64,000 nt of DNA from Heterocephalus glaber (Eukaryota; Chordata; Mammalia; Rodentia; Bathyergidae), in assembly GCF_000247695.1 (NCBI RefSeq), contig NW_004624783.1, positions 4,858,516 to 4,922,515 on the forward strand, read 5' to 3'. Positions 11,635 to 22,794 of the stretch are shown in pieces. Every line of letters starts with the position of its first letter. Position 1 is the first letter of the stretch. Both the position numbers and the translations under genes were made by a program. Below the pieces are notes generated by a model that worked only from the letters and a program-made list of their open reading frames with translations, was not told the DNA's origin and ran no database searches.

Positions 11635-11812
11635 TTTGGCAGTACTTGGGCTTGAACCCAGGGAGGAGTGAGTTATACCACCCACCCCACCCCCTTTTTT
11701 GTTGTCAGTCTTGGTAAGTTGTTCCAGCTGGACTTGAAGTTGTAATACTGCCTCTGCCTTCCAGAGTGCTGGGATTACAGGCATGTGTACACTACCACAC
11801 TTGCTTTACATT
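11635..11812 (-). mobile_element. B1-dID dimeric SINE
   Basis: Reverse: TTGGGCTTGAACCCAGGGAG joined to GTGCTGGGATTACAGGCATG. Confidence 0.7.
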
Positions 11813-11825
11813 CCCTTTTTAATAT

Positions 11826-12038
11826 TGTTAGACAGGCTCTCTTTTTTTCTTACTGGTACTGGCAAACGAACTCAGGACCACACACTTCCCAGGCAGGCTC
11901 TGTGCCACTGAGCTACATTCCCCCCCCCCCCCCAGGCTCTCTTTAAGTTGCCCGGTGGCCTTGAAGTTTTGGTCTTCCTGCCTCATTCTCCCAAATGGAG
12001 TAGCTGGGATTAAGGTGTGTGTCACCAAGGCTTGCCTG
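11826..12038 (-). mobile_element. B1 SINE interrupted by an ID-like SINE
   Basis: Reverse B1 whose CAGGCTCTCTTT site was duplicated by the ID-like SINE at 11,842-11,930 (TACTGGTACTGGCAAACGAA...GAGCTACATTCC, then a C run). Confidence 0.75.
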
Positions 12039-12685
12039 ATTTCTATCATTATTTTCTTCCTACTATATTTTCTTTAGGTTTGATTTTCACTTTCCATTAT
12101 CAAACTGAAGACATATACAGAACTAGGGCTGAGCAGGTCCTAGAGAAAGACAGGTGGAAATCAAGCGGGCCTCACAGCCTCTGCCTGCCAGTTCCGAGCA
12201 CGCTGCTCCTCTCCCAGCCCTGGTCACAGTGTCCCAGAGTTTGTTCCCTGTGATCAGCTGACTGAGCAGGAATGTCAAGCTGGTTGGAGATGACTCGAGA
12301 AAGGTGCTGCTGCCAGCCAAAAGTCGACAAGCTATAGGATCACAGTTCTGTTAAGGAGAGACCCTAAAAGGGTGGAAAACTTTCCCATGATCAGGACTTT
12401 GAATAGCGCATTTCCTAGGCATTTCCTTGATTTGAAGGAGGGTTACACTGAGGTGGGGTGTGACAGATTCATAGCCAGTAGCTAAAGACTTAAAGCAGTG
12501 GTTAGGAACTCAGAAGGAGCAGGAATGGAGAATCAGTGCTTGGAAGTTTAGAGGAGAAGGCACACAGACACACCTGCTGGATATTCACGGAGTGGGTGGA
12601 TATCTTGTCTTTCTCTAGGGGAAGCTCTGGGAGCCAGGTGGCTCATTATGATGGTTGCTTTGTGGGCTCATGACCAAGTGGCCAT

Positions 12686-12785
12686 GGTGTCACTAAATTG
12701 CCCAAGCCAGGCTCAGCTTGGAATCCTCCCGCCTCAGCTTCCCAGAGTGTTGGGATTACAGGCATGCATCACCATACCTGGCTCA
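12686..12785 (-). mobile_element. B1 SINE
   Basis: Reverse: TTGCCCAAGCCAGGCTC through TTGGGATTACAGGCATGC. Confidence 0.75.
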
Positions 12786-13007
12786 GGGAGGTGACTAAAG
12801 CAGACATGCCTTGGTCTGCACATGGCTCCAGCTGCCCTGTTTCCATCAGCAGTACTGTCCATGGACTCAGAATGTCTTCCTCACCACCACAACGGTCCTC
12901 TGAGCACAGGGATCCCCTACAGAATTCTCTAAGGCTGAGTCAGGAGCATTAAGTGCATGATTTACTTGTCATGCCATGAACACTTCATGCTACTAAATAA
13001 TTAAACA

Positions 13008-13095
13008 GGGCCAGGGATTTAGCTCAGAGGTGCTGGCCCCTGTCTGGCAAGCACAAGGTCCTGAGTTTGATCCCTGGTACTGGAAAAAAGGAAAG
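13008..13095 (+). mobile_element. ID-like SINE
   Basis: GGCCAGGGATTTAGCTCAGA start, CTGGTACTGG end. Confidence 0.85.
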
Positions 13096-13123
13096 AAAAA
13101 AAAAAAGAAAATACAGACTTTGG

Positions 13124-13212
13124 GGCCAGGATTTAGCTCAGTGGGTGCTTCGCCTGCCTCGCAAGTGCAATGTTCTGAGTTTGATCCCCGGTACCAAAAA
13201 AAAAAAAAAACC
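13124..13212 (+). mobile_element. ID-like SINE
   Basis: GGCCAGGATTTAGCTCAGTG to CGGTACC and A14; second copy in tandem with the one at 13,008. Confidence 0.87.
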
Positions 13213-13523
13213 TTAAAAAAAAAATAATGAAACAGGGAGGAATATGGATGGGACCTAGGATGCCCCTGTGGTGCCCAGTCATGCAAGTAAATGGAAGGAA
13301 CTCATACTGACAGCCTCCCTGTGGACTGCATTGGTAGGAAATGTGTCCATGTCCAGTCCTCAGAGCGTCAGGGCTGCAGGCAGAAGTTGCCCCTGCTCCG
13401 TGCTATAGAGAGATGGCCTCACCAGACCATGCAGGAGAGGCCTGGGTGCTGCTTCTGACTCAAGCCTGGTACTTTAGCCAGCTCAAGTATTTTATTAGCT
13501 AAGTACCTTTTTTAATTTAGTTT

Positions 13524-13610
13524 TTTAATTTTTCGGTACCGGGGATCAAACTCAGCACCTTGCGCTTTTGAGGCAGGCAGCAGCACCCCTGAGCTAAATC
13601 CCTGACCCCT
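13524..13610 (-). mobile_element. ID-like SINE
   Basis: Reverse: CGGTACCGGGGATCAAACTC to GAGCTAAATCCCTGACCCC. Confidence 0.87.
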
Positions 13611-13724
13611 GTTTTTTTAATAAATTCACTTTCTGTTTAAAGCAGAGTTGACTATTAATGTTTGCAACTGAGAACCCCGCTTCTCATACTAGGTTATAGG
13701 GGAGCAGATTAGGGGATTTAATAA

Positions 13725-14190
13725 TGTTTAAGTCCTAAGCTCTGGTACTGTGAACATGGCTTTATTTGGAAACGGTCTTTGCAGATGTAATCAGGTCAAG
13801 GTGAAATCATACTGGATCAGGATGGGCCCTAAGTCCAACAGCTGGTATACTTATAAGAGGGGAGGCTTGGGTGTAGATAGGGTCCATGCTTAGCCTGCAG
13901 GAGCTCTAGGTTCGCTTCCCGGCACCCTCAACCCCCAAAAGGGAGAGATACACAGGCAAGAAGGCCATGAGTTGATGAAGCCAGAGAGCATTGTGTGATA
14001 TAGCTACAAGCCAAGGAGCACAAGAATTGCTAGGAAGAGGCAAGAAAAGATTCTTCCCCAGTGTCTTCATAGGGAGCATGGTTCTGCTGACTTTAGACCT
14101 CTAGCCTCCAGAACCACAAGAGAATTCATTTGTGCTGTGTTGAGCCACCCAGTGGGTAGGCATTTGTCACAGCAGCCTTTTGCAAGGAGT
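13725..14190 (+). mobile_element. MLT1-like LTR, split by an old ID-type SINE
   Basis: Forward MLT1: TGGAAACGGTCTTTGCAGAT, GGATGGGCCCTAAGTCCAAC and, after the SINE at about 13,868-13,938 (AGGTTCGCTTCCCGGCACCC), AGACCTCTAGCCTCCAGAAC and TGAGCCACCCAGTGGGTAGG. Confidence 0.75.
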
Positions 14191-14777
14191 ATGCAGTTCA
14201 CTGAAGGTAACTGTTGAGAAAACATTGAGCCTGAACTGGATGAGTGGCTGCATTCTCTGTTGTCATTCAACATAGGTCTTGGTTTGCTGGGCTTGGAGCT
14301 AGGAAGTTAGTGAGAGCTCCATATTTGCAGCCTTAAGAGCACATGACTTCTTATCCACTGTTCAAAATACCCTTTGGAGGACTGTTTTGATCACCGTGCT
14401 GGAGTGGCTGCCCATTATGGATTCATACACATCCCCTTTTCCTAGACAGTCAATTCGAATATTGCCTCCACCACCCACGGAAGTTGGCTTCCACCACCAC
14501 CTCCAACCCCCGTGAAGTCAGCAGCATTTCCTCCCAACATAGGTGGCTGGTAAGGAACAGGCACAGCGGAGCTCACAATATGGGAACAGCACTCCCAGTA
14601 ACATCCCAGAGGTAATCACCACCACCCTGGACACCATCAGTTAGAAGATGCGCTATTATTTTATCAGTCACTTAGAAAAAAACCCAAACCACTGTCCAAT
14701 TGTGATCTGCAGTCACTTATAATACATGCTCATTTTGGGGACATGACAGATGTGTATCCTAGAACTCATGAAATGGG

Positions 14778-14870
14778 ATTTTTTGTTGTTGTTGTTGTTA
14801 CCAGGGATTGAACTTGGGACCTTGCGCTTTCGAGGCAGACAGTGGAACCACTGAGCTAAATCTCCAGCCC
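14778..14870 (-). mobile_element. ID-like SINE with GTT tail
   Basis: Reverse: TTACCAGGGATTGAACTTGG to GAGCTAAATCTCCAGCCC. Its A-tail appears as (GTT)n on this strand. Confidence 0.87.
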
Positions 14871-15044
14871 TGAAATGGAATATTTTAAAGCCTTGCAAAG
14901 GGAGTGGCATTTGAACATTTCTCAGGAGACAAAGTTAAGAGTGTATTGAGCAGGTCATATAGGATAAACACTTCATGTTTCTCTTGCTCAGTTCTTAGGA
15001 TTTCTTCTTATACGCTATTCCAGGGAATTTTTGGCAACTCTACT

Positions 15045-15480
15045 GTCCAAGTCCATTTTTTGTTGTATAACAAAATACCAGAATCTGGCTACTTTGTAAT
15101 GGAAAAAAGTTGATTTGGCTCATGATTCTGGTGGCTAGGAAGATTAAACAGCGTGTCATTAGTTTTCCATGAAGGCCTTTTGGCAGATGGTGGCATGAGG
15201 CAGGAACACATAGGGAAGAGAGATCACTTGGTAAGAGGGGAATTAAGAGGACAGGGAGGGGCCAGGTTCCCTCTGCAACAACATCTTCTCTGGGGGGACC
15301 TCACCCACTCCTGTGATAACTAACCAGCTCCACCAGACCAACATTAATCCCTTCATGAAGGGTGTTCAAGATCCAAGCATCTCCCATCAGGCCCCGCCTC
15401 TTAAAAGCTCCTCCTACTTCTCAATACTGTTGCATTGGCAACCTCTTCAGAGGTCTGAACCTCTGGGGTTCAGACCATAT
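15045..15480 (-). mobile_element. MaLR-type LTR
   Basis: Reverse: TGTATAACAAAATACCAGAA, TGGCTCATGATTCTGGTGGC, CAGGCCCCGCCTCTTAAAAG. Solo LTR without internal genes. Confidence 0.65.
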
Positions 15481-16144
15481 CCAAACCATTGCTTCAGCTG
15501 TCTAATGTTCAGGCTGTAGTCAACCAACTAAGAAAACAACCAGAATGCTCCTAGCTGCGTGAACCTGCACATTGAATGTAAAATCTCTGGTGTGTGTTCC
15601 CACATTGGCAAATTCAGTGCAATATAGAAAGAATCCCTCCTTGACCTAGTGCCCTTGTACATATTTGCTAGATATTTGTAAGTATTTTTAGCACACAAAT
15701 GTTTTCCCAGGGTCAGACTGTGTATCTGTACCCCTGGGGCACACTGGAATCTAATGAAGAATGGTAGGAATACCGAGGAGGTCCAGCTTCTGTGCCAGTG
15801 ACTCAGGGTGAGTTCCTGAGCGTCTTGAGCAAGGTCGGCATGGCCTCATCAGACAGAGCAGTGGTTGGGTCTGTGGCAAGTGAATTCCACTGGGGCTGGC
15901 GATTCATGTGTAGTCTCATTTATCTTCATTCTCCCAAATGTCACCCACCAATTCCCATTTCTACATAAGAGGCATGGTGAGTTTATGCATTAAGTCAGCA
16001 CTGTATTTTGGCAATTGTGGAGTCCAACTTTTGGCTTTCTCAGCCCTTCAACTGCAAACAAGAGATTCCTTTAGCGCATCTTAGAAAGTCTTGTTTTCAT
16101 TCTGGACATTGATAGAAGGATTTAGGAATTTGAGGTCTCTCTCT

Positions 16145-16332
16145 CCCCACTACCTGGGACTGAATCGAGGGGCACTCTACCACTGGGTGACATCCTCAGC
16201 ACCACCACCCCCCCCTTTTAATTTTGACACAGGGTCTTGTAAAATTTCCCAAGCTGGGCTCAAACTTCCCAGATCCTCATGCCTCAACCTCTCAAATAGC
16301 TGGAGATACAGGTGTCACCATTGTGACTGACT
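16145..16332 (-). mobile_element. B1-dID dimeric SINE
   Basis: Reverse: CTGGGACTGAATCGAGGGGC, then TTTCCCAAGCTGGGCTCAAAC to ATACAGGTGTCACC. Confidence 0.7.
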
Positions 16333-16708
16333 GTTCCCCCCCCTTTCTTTAAGCCAGTAGTTTTCACTGAGTAGTAGCTCATCTTCCCCAGGGGAACTGG
16401 AGACATTTTTAGTTGTTCCGGATGGCAGGGTTTTGTGTGTGTTACTTGCCAGGGATGTTGCTGAATATCTTATAATGCAAAGATAACTTCCTACAACAGA
16501 AGAATCCATTCCAAAGTGTCAGTAGTTCCAGAGTGGAGAAACCCCACCTTCAGCTCCACACTACAGTACAAAGTACCCATCCCACCCCTCATTCCTTGAA
16601 TTCCCTAATTCCCCAGCCATATTGATACCTCCCTCAGCAATCAAGTACCTCTTGACAAGACACCATAATCCATCAATTACAAGAAGTACCATTACTTTGT
16701 GATGTACA

Positions 16709-16985
16709 GTTGAGCATGGTAGCACACCTATAATCCCAGCACTCTGGGGGGCTGAGGCAGGAGGATCAGGAGTTCAAGCCCAGCTTTGGCAACTTAGTGA
16801 GTCTTTGTATCAAAATAAACAGGGCTAGCGATGGGCTGGGGATTTAGCTCAGTGGTTCCACAGCCTGCCTCGAAAGCCCAAGGTCCCGAGTTCGATCTCC
16901 AGTACCAAAAAAAAAAAAAAAAGGCTAGGGATGTATCTTAGTATGAAGGCCCTGGATTCAATTCCTTATTGCCGGGAAAACAAAA
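16709..16985 (+). mobile_element. B1-dID dimer split by a young ID-like SINE
   Basis: The B1 half (AGCATGGTAGCACACCTATA) and linker lead to GGCTAGCGATG; the ID half resumes GGCTAGGGATGTATCTTAGT after an intact ID-like SINE at 16,832-16,924. The 11-base repeat is the younger element's target-site duplication. Confidence 0.85.
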
Positions 16986-17919
16986 CAAAACAAAAAAAAC
17001 ACCAAAGAGCAAAGAAAGGGGTGGAGGGGCCCCCTGGCAACCCCCAGGCAATCTATAGCTAGGTACTAGAATCTTGTCCCCTAAATAGAGCTCTGACTGT
17101 CTTTGGCCCCAGTGAGGCCCTATCACTAATCCTGGAAACCCTGCTACCCCTAGCTACTCGATATGAACTTCTACTTCTTAGTAACAGAACCTCTGTGTAA
17201 GACACTGGGACACTGTCCAGTTCACAGAGTAGCTGGCCAGGCAGAGACCACATGGAGGGTCCCTTGGTGGGCTGTGGAGCTGCTGCGCCTGCTGGGTGAC
17301 TCTGGGCACCTTGAACAGGCCCCCTCACTACTGGGATCCTCAACATCCGTCTCCTAGCTGGACGGAGAGTACTCAGCGTGTGGTGCTTGTGCTCGCCATG
17401 GGTGAGACTTGCACATTCAGCCCCTGATAGGGGCACCCTCTGCTGCCATTAGTCTCGGGGTAAGGAAATGTCCAGAGAGGCATGTGTAGATGCTGCCTGG
17501 CCAGAGGGTGGCTTGGGGCTGCAACATCCCTTCCCACCCTGGCCTCCCTTCTGCTCTAGGTGGAAAACCAGGAATCAGAACTGCCAGACTCTCTCCTTCC
17601 CCCACGTGCTGCCTGAGCAAGCAGTCCATGCCCTGACTCCACCCTCCATTCATCCCCAGCATGCCTAGCGTCCACAGGTGCCCATCGAAAGCTCATCTCC
17701 GTGACTTCTGACTGACAGCTTGTAGCTTGTCTTCCTGCTTGCAGGCTCTTTCCCGCCAACCTCCCAGGACCCCAAAGCAGCAAGGAAGCTTAGGGTTTCT
17801 CAGCCTATACAACTTCCTTTCTTTAGCGTCATCCATGGCTTGTGTTTACAGCTAGAATAAAATTTTAAACATTTAAGCCTTTGAACTTAAAGTCTCATTT
17901 TACTTAGGATACTTTGGTT

Positions 17920-18062
17920 TGTGTGAGATGGGCTCTTGCTATGTAGTCCAGGCTGACTTTGAACTCACTCAGTTGCCCAGGCCTGGGTTTGAATCTGTGA
18001 TCTCTTTGCCTCAGCCTCCTGAGTACTGAGAATACAGGTATGCATGACTGAGCCTGGCTTAA
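17920..18062 (-). mobile_element. B1 SINE
   Basis: Reverse: GGCTCTTGCTATGTAGTCCA to TACAGGTATGCATGACTGAG. Confidence 0.75.
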
Positions 18063-18099
18063 ATATGATTATTTGTTTGTTTGTTTGGTTGGTTTTTGG

Positions 18100-18252
18100 G
18101 GGGTGGTACGGGAGATTGAACTCAGCCTTTGTGCTGAGCTACAGCCCTTGTGCTTTTTATTTTGAAACAGGGTCTTGCTAAGCTGCTGAGTTACCCAGGC
18201 TGGGCTCAAACTTGCAGTCCTACTTTAGCCTACCAGGCTCAGCTGTTGCATC
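18100..18252 (-). mobile_element. B1-dID dimeric SINE, interrupted at its end
   Basis: Reverse: ACGGGAGATTGAACTCAGCC, then GGTCTTGCTAAGCTGCTGAG. The ID-like SINE at 18,252 follows directly. Confidence 0.65.
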
Positions 18253-18338
18253 TTTTTTTTTTTTTTGTACCAGGGATCAAACTCAGGACCTTGCGCTTGG
18301 CAGGCAGGCACAGCACCACTGAGCTAAATCCCCGGCCC
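18252..18338 (-). mobile_element. ID-like SINE
   Basis: Reverse: TACCAGGGATCAAACTCAGG to GAGCTAAATCCCCGGCCC; TGCATCT duplication on both sides. Confidence 0.87.
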
Positions 18339-18454
18339 TGCATCTGATTTTTAAGTGACCCCTTCTGTTACTCTCTGAAATGTTTGGTTTGAACCAGAAG
18401 TTCCCCACATGGAAGTTCCTGCATTTCTGAGCCTCTCTTTCCCCCTCCCTCGTA

Positions 18455-18760
18455 TGTTCCATGCACACATATCTTCTCCAGGCCTTTTCCTACCTCGGGG
18501 CCTTTGGAGATGCTATTCCCTCTGTTGGGGGACTGTCTGCCCACATTACAGCATTCTCTTTGTCTTCCTCAGGACTTAGTTTAATAGTCTTTCCTTCCCT
18601 CTATCTCCCCTGCCCTGGGTGTCATTTCCTTGTTCACTTTCTTCCTATAGTCACCAAAACCTGACATTTAGTTTTCTGTGTCTTTCACCATTGTATCTGC
18701 AGGCTCCAACACAAGACCTGTCATACAAAAGTGCTGTCACTCAGCATTTGGTTAAACCAA
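18455..18760 (+). mobile_element. L2 LINE 3' fragment
   Basis: CCTTTTCCTACCTCGGGGCC followed by GATGCTATTCCCTCTGTTGG is the usual L2 3' order. Highly diverged. Confidence 0.6.
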
Positions 18761-19329
18761 TAAAAGTCCTTCCTTCCCTGCCACCACCCCCCCCTGCCAC
18801 CCCAGGTGAAGCCACCATGCTGAACAGACCCCGGGTACTCTGTGCCCTACTCTCCTGGCACAGCCCCACATGGCACAGTCATTTGTGTGACCCCAGTTTA
18901 TCACAGTTTCTTTTGCTGCTTGCAACTTCCCTGGGAAAGGCCATTTGGCACCCGCTTGTCCCGCAGTGGGACGAGGCCAGCTCAGCAAGCATCAGTCCAT
19001 GGAATCACCATGGGGCCTTTGCCCCTGGAGCTTTGGAGGAGGGGAGCTGTGGACAGACTTGAGGAGGTGTGTGTGGGCCAGGCAGAGAGGGTGGGGGCCC
19101 CTGCAGACTCCGTGAGGCCGAATCAGCTGGCATTGTCCTCCCCTTCTGTGGAGCTCCCTTTCCTGTGTCCCTGTGTCTTCCCTTCCCTCTCGGCCTCCTT
19201 CCCTGAGGGCTCTGGAACTCAGGAAGAACCCAGGCATTCAAGGCAGATGTAGGGACGGGAGCAGGAACAAAGTGGTAATGAAACTCCACCTGATATCCTG
19301 ATGTGGTTCTGTGTTGTCTTTGTCACCAG

Positions 19330-19935
19330 CATCCCAGCCCAGTATTGGCACAACTGCCTCAACACAGACTCCTACAAAACCTGTGACGGAATCTCCTGCC
19401 TCCTCAAGCCAGTCAAGCCCATCTTCAGTTTCCACTACTCCAATAGAGACTTCCACAACAGAGCTCTCCAGTTCACTGAAGACAGACCAAGTCCTGGGAA
19501 GCAGCTCTGCAGGTTTCACAGGCTCACCTCAGCAAAGCACCTCTGTGACTCTATCCCCTGACCCGAGTAACACAGCTGCTACAACTACCGTGGACTCACA
19601 GGGTGGGAGCCCTGGCCATCCCGCCACCACCACCTCCACCACGCCTGAGAACACAAGCAACAGTGGCACCCCTGCTACCACACACCCCGTGTCCACTTCA
19701 CAAAACCAACTGGAGACCTCTCCATCTCAAGATCTACCCCTGAAGACCACAGCACCCACTCATGCCCCTTCACTGCCCAGTACAGGAAGCTCTAACCCAC
19801 TGGCTAGTGTTACTGCTGTGCCCTCTGGGAGCTCCCCTCAGGGACAGAAGAGCTCCACCACGCCTTCCAGTAGTTCAGGCCTTCTGCCCGACTCTGGTCT
19901 CACCCCCACAGCCCAGAGGACACTCACCACTCAAA
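19330..19935 (+). CDS. PODXL: PODXL exon 2: podocalyxin mucin-type ectodomain
   Basis: Podocalyxin is a CD34-family sialomucin of the apical membrane of podocytes, endothelium and blood progenitors; its charged, heavily O-glycosylated ectodomain is anti-adhesive. This exon reads open for 201 full codons and is dominated by Ser, Thr and Pro, as expected of the mucin stalk, with one clear N-glycosylation sequon (NTS). The acceptor is a pyrimidine tract ending in CACCAG at 19,329; the donor is GTAAGT at 19,936. Phase is 2 bases in, 1 base out, and the trailing A joins CA of the next exon to give Thr. The signal-peptide exon is not in the window. The mucin part diverges quickly among mammals, so identity rests on the in-frame chain to the conserved tail exons. 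Confidence 0.9.
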
Positions 19936-20254
19936 GTAAGTAAGACCTTGGTGGTTTTGTTTTTATTTTTGTTTTTCCAAGCAAGAAGAAACACTTCAGG
20001 GCTCCCCCCTTCCCCGCCCCCGTACATCTGATTAGCTAAAAATGAAGGTAGAGCTGACAGTGAAACATCTGGTATCTTCTACCTTCATTCAGACCTGGTT
20101 TCCCGTTTCAGGGGTAAGCAGAGGCCAACAGTGCACATATTCTAACGAGAGTTCCATGTTTTGTCCTGCCCAGTCAAGCACATAAACAAGCCAGCAGTCT
20201 ATCCACAGGCAAGACTGCATGGTGGTGGAGGCAGGGTGTGAGAAGGTTCTAGAA

Positions 20255-20520
20255 CAGTGCTTCTCGGACCCTTTTGATGGCAGCCCACCATAAGAAGCAC
20301 AGGAACTCGAATGTTATGCTATAATCCAAAAAACACACATGACACACACCAGTCAAGCAAAGTTTGACTAACTAGGATTCACTATATGCTGTACATTCTG
20401 ATTTTTTTTATTCTGTTCCATTTCCTTTAACTTATTTTTAAAGTGCTGGTCTTAGCCCAGTAAATTAATTTCAGACTGTACTGATGGATCATGAGCCTCA
20501 AAACCGTGACCCACCACAGG
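20255..20520. mobile_element. Ancient DNA-transposon-like fragment
   Basis: GTGCTTCTCGGACCCTTTTG at one end and a GTGACCCACCACAGGTTC block at the other recall hAT-type MER elements. The family is uncertain. Confidence 0.35.
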
Positions 20521-20654
20521 TTCTGTTGAACCAGAATTTTGGGTGTGAGCCTGAGACTCAGCATTTCCAGGAGCTCAGGCGACATGGTGGCATCCTGAAA
20601 GACTTCACCACTTGCCACAGAGGGAGACAGTGGTTGTGTCCTGCAGGGAGAGCT

Positions 20655-20835
20655 GGTCTCTGAGGTAGACAAGTCTGTGTTCAAATACCCCTCTGCCGCC
20701 CATTGGCACATGGTCTCAGGCGAAGTCCCTCCAAGGCTCAGTCTCCTTGTTTATAAAATGGGGATAACGATGGTCCCTTCCTCTAGGAAAGTATCCTCAA
20801 CGTCACATATCGTAGTGCTTGGTGAATGTTAGCTA
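20655..20835 (+). mobile_element. MIR SINE
   Basis: GTCTCCTTGTTTATAAAATGGGGATAACGATGG and TGCTTGGTGAATGTTAGCT parts of the MIR consensus. Confidence 0.8.
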
Positions 20836-21063
20836 TGGCCAGAGATACCATTGTTGTGACTTCTTTGGCTTGGTTCTTAGTCCAGCTGATCCAGTCTGAC
20901 CTGTCCTGTAAAATGGTACTGGTTCCTGTGGCATCACTTCTGTCTCTTCATCTTCACAGCCTGCTTGGTGGCTTTAGCTTGCATGAACTAAAGCCAGAAG
21001 AGCCTGTCCTTTCCTCTGGAGGGTACAGCTCACCTCTCACAGACTCTGCTTCCTCCATTACAG

Positions 21064-21320
21064 CACCAGTGGACCTGTCACCTGGGACTCAGCAGGCCTC
21101 CAGCATGCGGCCGGCCAGCCAGGTGCCGGCCAGCCCCATGTCTGGCAGCCAGATGCCTCCTAGCCCTTCACCCTCTTCCTCTGTGACACCACAGCCCACG
21201 GATTCTCCAACGGGAACTGTGACTGTGCCTGGCATCAGGGGACCCACAAGCCTCAGCACTGTTTCGGCTTCCCAAAGCCCCAGCATACCCACTAAACTCT
21301 GGAATTTTGGGAATAAGACG
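21064..21320 (+). CDS. PODXL: PODXL exon 3: distal mucin stalk
   Basis: This continues the Ser/Thr/Pro-rich stalk: 2 bases complete a Thr codon, then 85 codons follow, with repeated short motifs of the type PASQVPASP and SGSQMPPSP. The acceptor is CCATTACAG at 21,063; an alternative AG six bases on (21,069) would keep frame. I place the donor at ACG|GTAATT, which is weak, because it leaves phase 0 and matches the phase-0 start of the next exon. The exon end encodes NKT, an N-glycosylation sequon just before the cysteine domain. Reading on into the intron gives three codons and a TGA at 21,330. No intervening frameshift is seen. Confidence 0.85.
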
Positions 21321-21616
21321 GTAATTCCATGATGGGTAGGACAAAAAAAGAGATTTAAAGAAAAGTATTTCTGTTCTTCCCCCCAACTCAGGCTTCCTCC
21401 TGGGCTGTGAAGAGATTTTGTCTATTTGTTTATCACTGTCTGTCCCCTACCCCGCCCCCAGAGCAGCTCAGACAGCTGGGTCACCAAGGACATACCTGCT
21501 CCAAAGTGGCCCAGCTGTGCCCCAGATTGCCACAATTTCTTCCCTCTGTTTCATTCACCCAGGGGAGTCCAAGACCTTTCAACTTGTCTGAACCTCTGTG
21601 TTGTGGCTTCTTCCAG

Positions 21617-21706
21617 GTACTTTGCGAGTCTCTCAAGGAGTCAATTGACAAGCTGCTTGTCTTGAACTTGACAAGCAAGGGAACCAACCCGGGAACCAAC
21701 CACTGC
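21617..21706 (+). CDS. PODXL: PODXL exon 4: start of the cysteine-bearing globular domain
   Basis: Thirty codons in phase 0, bounded by CTTCTTCCAG and the donor GTGAGT. The product begins VLCESL, has the motif LVLNLT (an N-glycosylation sequon shared with human podocalyxin, as I recall it), and ends NHC. Its two cysteines correspond to the first two of the four conserved cysteines of the juxtamembrane globular domain in the podocalyxin/CD34 family. The intron before it is only 296 bases. Confidence 0.88.
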
Positions 21707-21837
21707 GTGAGTAATGAACACTACTCACCAGAGCCCCAGCCCCACCGCAGGTCGCCAGGCGAAGGGAGGCCAAGGGGACCACAGTGCTCCTAAAAGGAAC
21801 TGAGGTGTGGCTTTCCATGGGGATTGGCCCTTTCCCA

Positions 21838-21950
21838 TCTTACAGAGCAACAAGCCAAGGCTCAGACCTGTCTAAGTCAGGTCATACCAACAGGACTGCT
21901 GCAGGGCCAGAACGAGGACCCAGGTCTCCTGAGCTTTCACTGTGGTCTGA
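21838..21950 (-). mobile_element. MIR SINE
   Basis: Reverse: GCCAAGGCTCAGACCTGTCT and GGACCCAGGTCTCCTGAGC. Confidence 0.55.
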
Positions 21951-22162
21951 GGTGTGAGAGACCCTGATCCTAGTTCCTGTTTGCTTCCAGCTCTGGGTGT
22001 GACTTCGCTAAGTCAGTATCTTTGAAAAAGAGAGTTTAAAAAAACAAAGACTATCCTTGACTGTGACCCAAGGAGCTATGGCCTGGACAGGAGATAATAG
22101 GGTCCCCAATTGAACATGAGGGACCTACCACCTGTGGTTGTGCCTCCTCTGTGGGTGGTCTG

Positions 22163-22169
22163 TGTATGT

Positions 22170-22207
<38 letters not shown>
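22163..22207. repeat. (TG)n microsatellite
   Basis: About 20 TG units with two TATG interruptions in PODXL intron 4. Confidence 0.95.
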
Positions 22208-22210
<3 letters not shown>

Positions 22211-22794
22211 CACGTTTGGTATGAGAGGATGTATGTAGCAGCCCCTGCAGCTGTCCCAGACTCTGGCCTCCCCAGGTCTGGGATGTGCAGCTCTTAGTAA
22301 AGAGCCTTGAGCTCTGGTAAGTGCAGGTGGTCTCTGGCTCGCTGCTGCCCCCTCCTGGCCAGTGCATAGTTTTACAACCACTCCTAGGAACTAGAACAAC
22401 AAGATTTGGTTTCTATAGGTTGCAGAACTTACAACGCCTGTATTTCTGTCATTGTTTTCTCTTGGGCATCCATTTTGCTGTTATTTCCCAAGTGAAACTT
22501 CCAGATGCATACACCTACTTAAAAGAGTTTTTAAAGGAACCAGTGTTGTCCAGGAGTCAGGCTTTGGGGACAAGGCAGGAATGGCATTGATTGATCCTGG
22601 GGACAGTCTTTTGGTGCCACTTGCCAAGCTGTGTATTGTTTGAGAGAAGCATTTCTCTTCTTGTAAAGAAAGATGGAAAGTGCTGGGTTCCTCCTGTCGT
22701 CAGGGTGGGGCATCACGAAGCCTAAGGAAGTCGTAGGCAGAAGCCCGAGGCGTGTCGCCATGTTCATCCTGCTTATATATAGACGGAGTGAACA

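Larger units (their letters stand above)
1..19329 (+). other. PODXL: PODXL intron 1 (3' part)
   Basis: No exon was recognised before 19,330, so this is taken as the long first intron of PODXL. Repeats inside are listed separately. Parts where I recognise nothing are 1,590-3,525, 9,800-10,420, 10,545-11,205, 12,040-12,685, 15,500-16,140, 16,990-17,915 and 18,760-19,329. The ORFs there are short, lack family similarity and overlap on both strands, which is expected by chance in GC-richer DNA. Confidence 0.6.
19936..21063 (+). other. PODXL: PODXL intron 2
   Basis: A 1,128-base intron (donor GTAAGT, acceptor CCATTACAG). It carries an old DNA-transposon-like piece and a MIR. Confidence 0.85.

Noticed and set aside
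17059..17436. 125-codon ORF on the - strand
   Set aside because: No domain or similarity; partly overlaps other frames of equal length.
18619..19062. 147-codon ORF on the + strand before PODXL exon 2
   Set aside because: It starts in an L2 relic, has proline-rich low-complexity sequence and no family likeness; open ORFs overlap it on the other strand.
20826..21332. Continuous 168-codon reading through PODXL intron 2 into exon 3
   Set aside because: Only the part from 21,064 is exon; the upstream part is MIR-derived and lacks conserved sequence, and the acceptor at 21,063 fits the phase of exon 2.
21407..21793. Reading frame continuing around PODXL exon 4
   Set aside because: The coding part is bounded by CTTCTTCCAG and GTGAGT; the extensions are intron.
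22163..22207. Regular short repeats as a possible CRISPR array
   Set aside because: A plain TG microsatellite; no spacer structure, and the host is a mammal.
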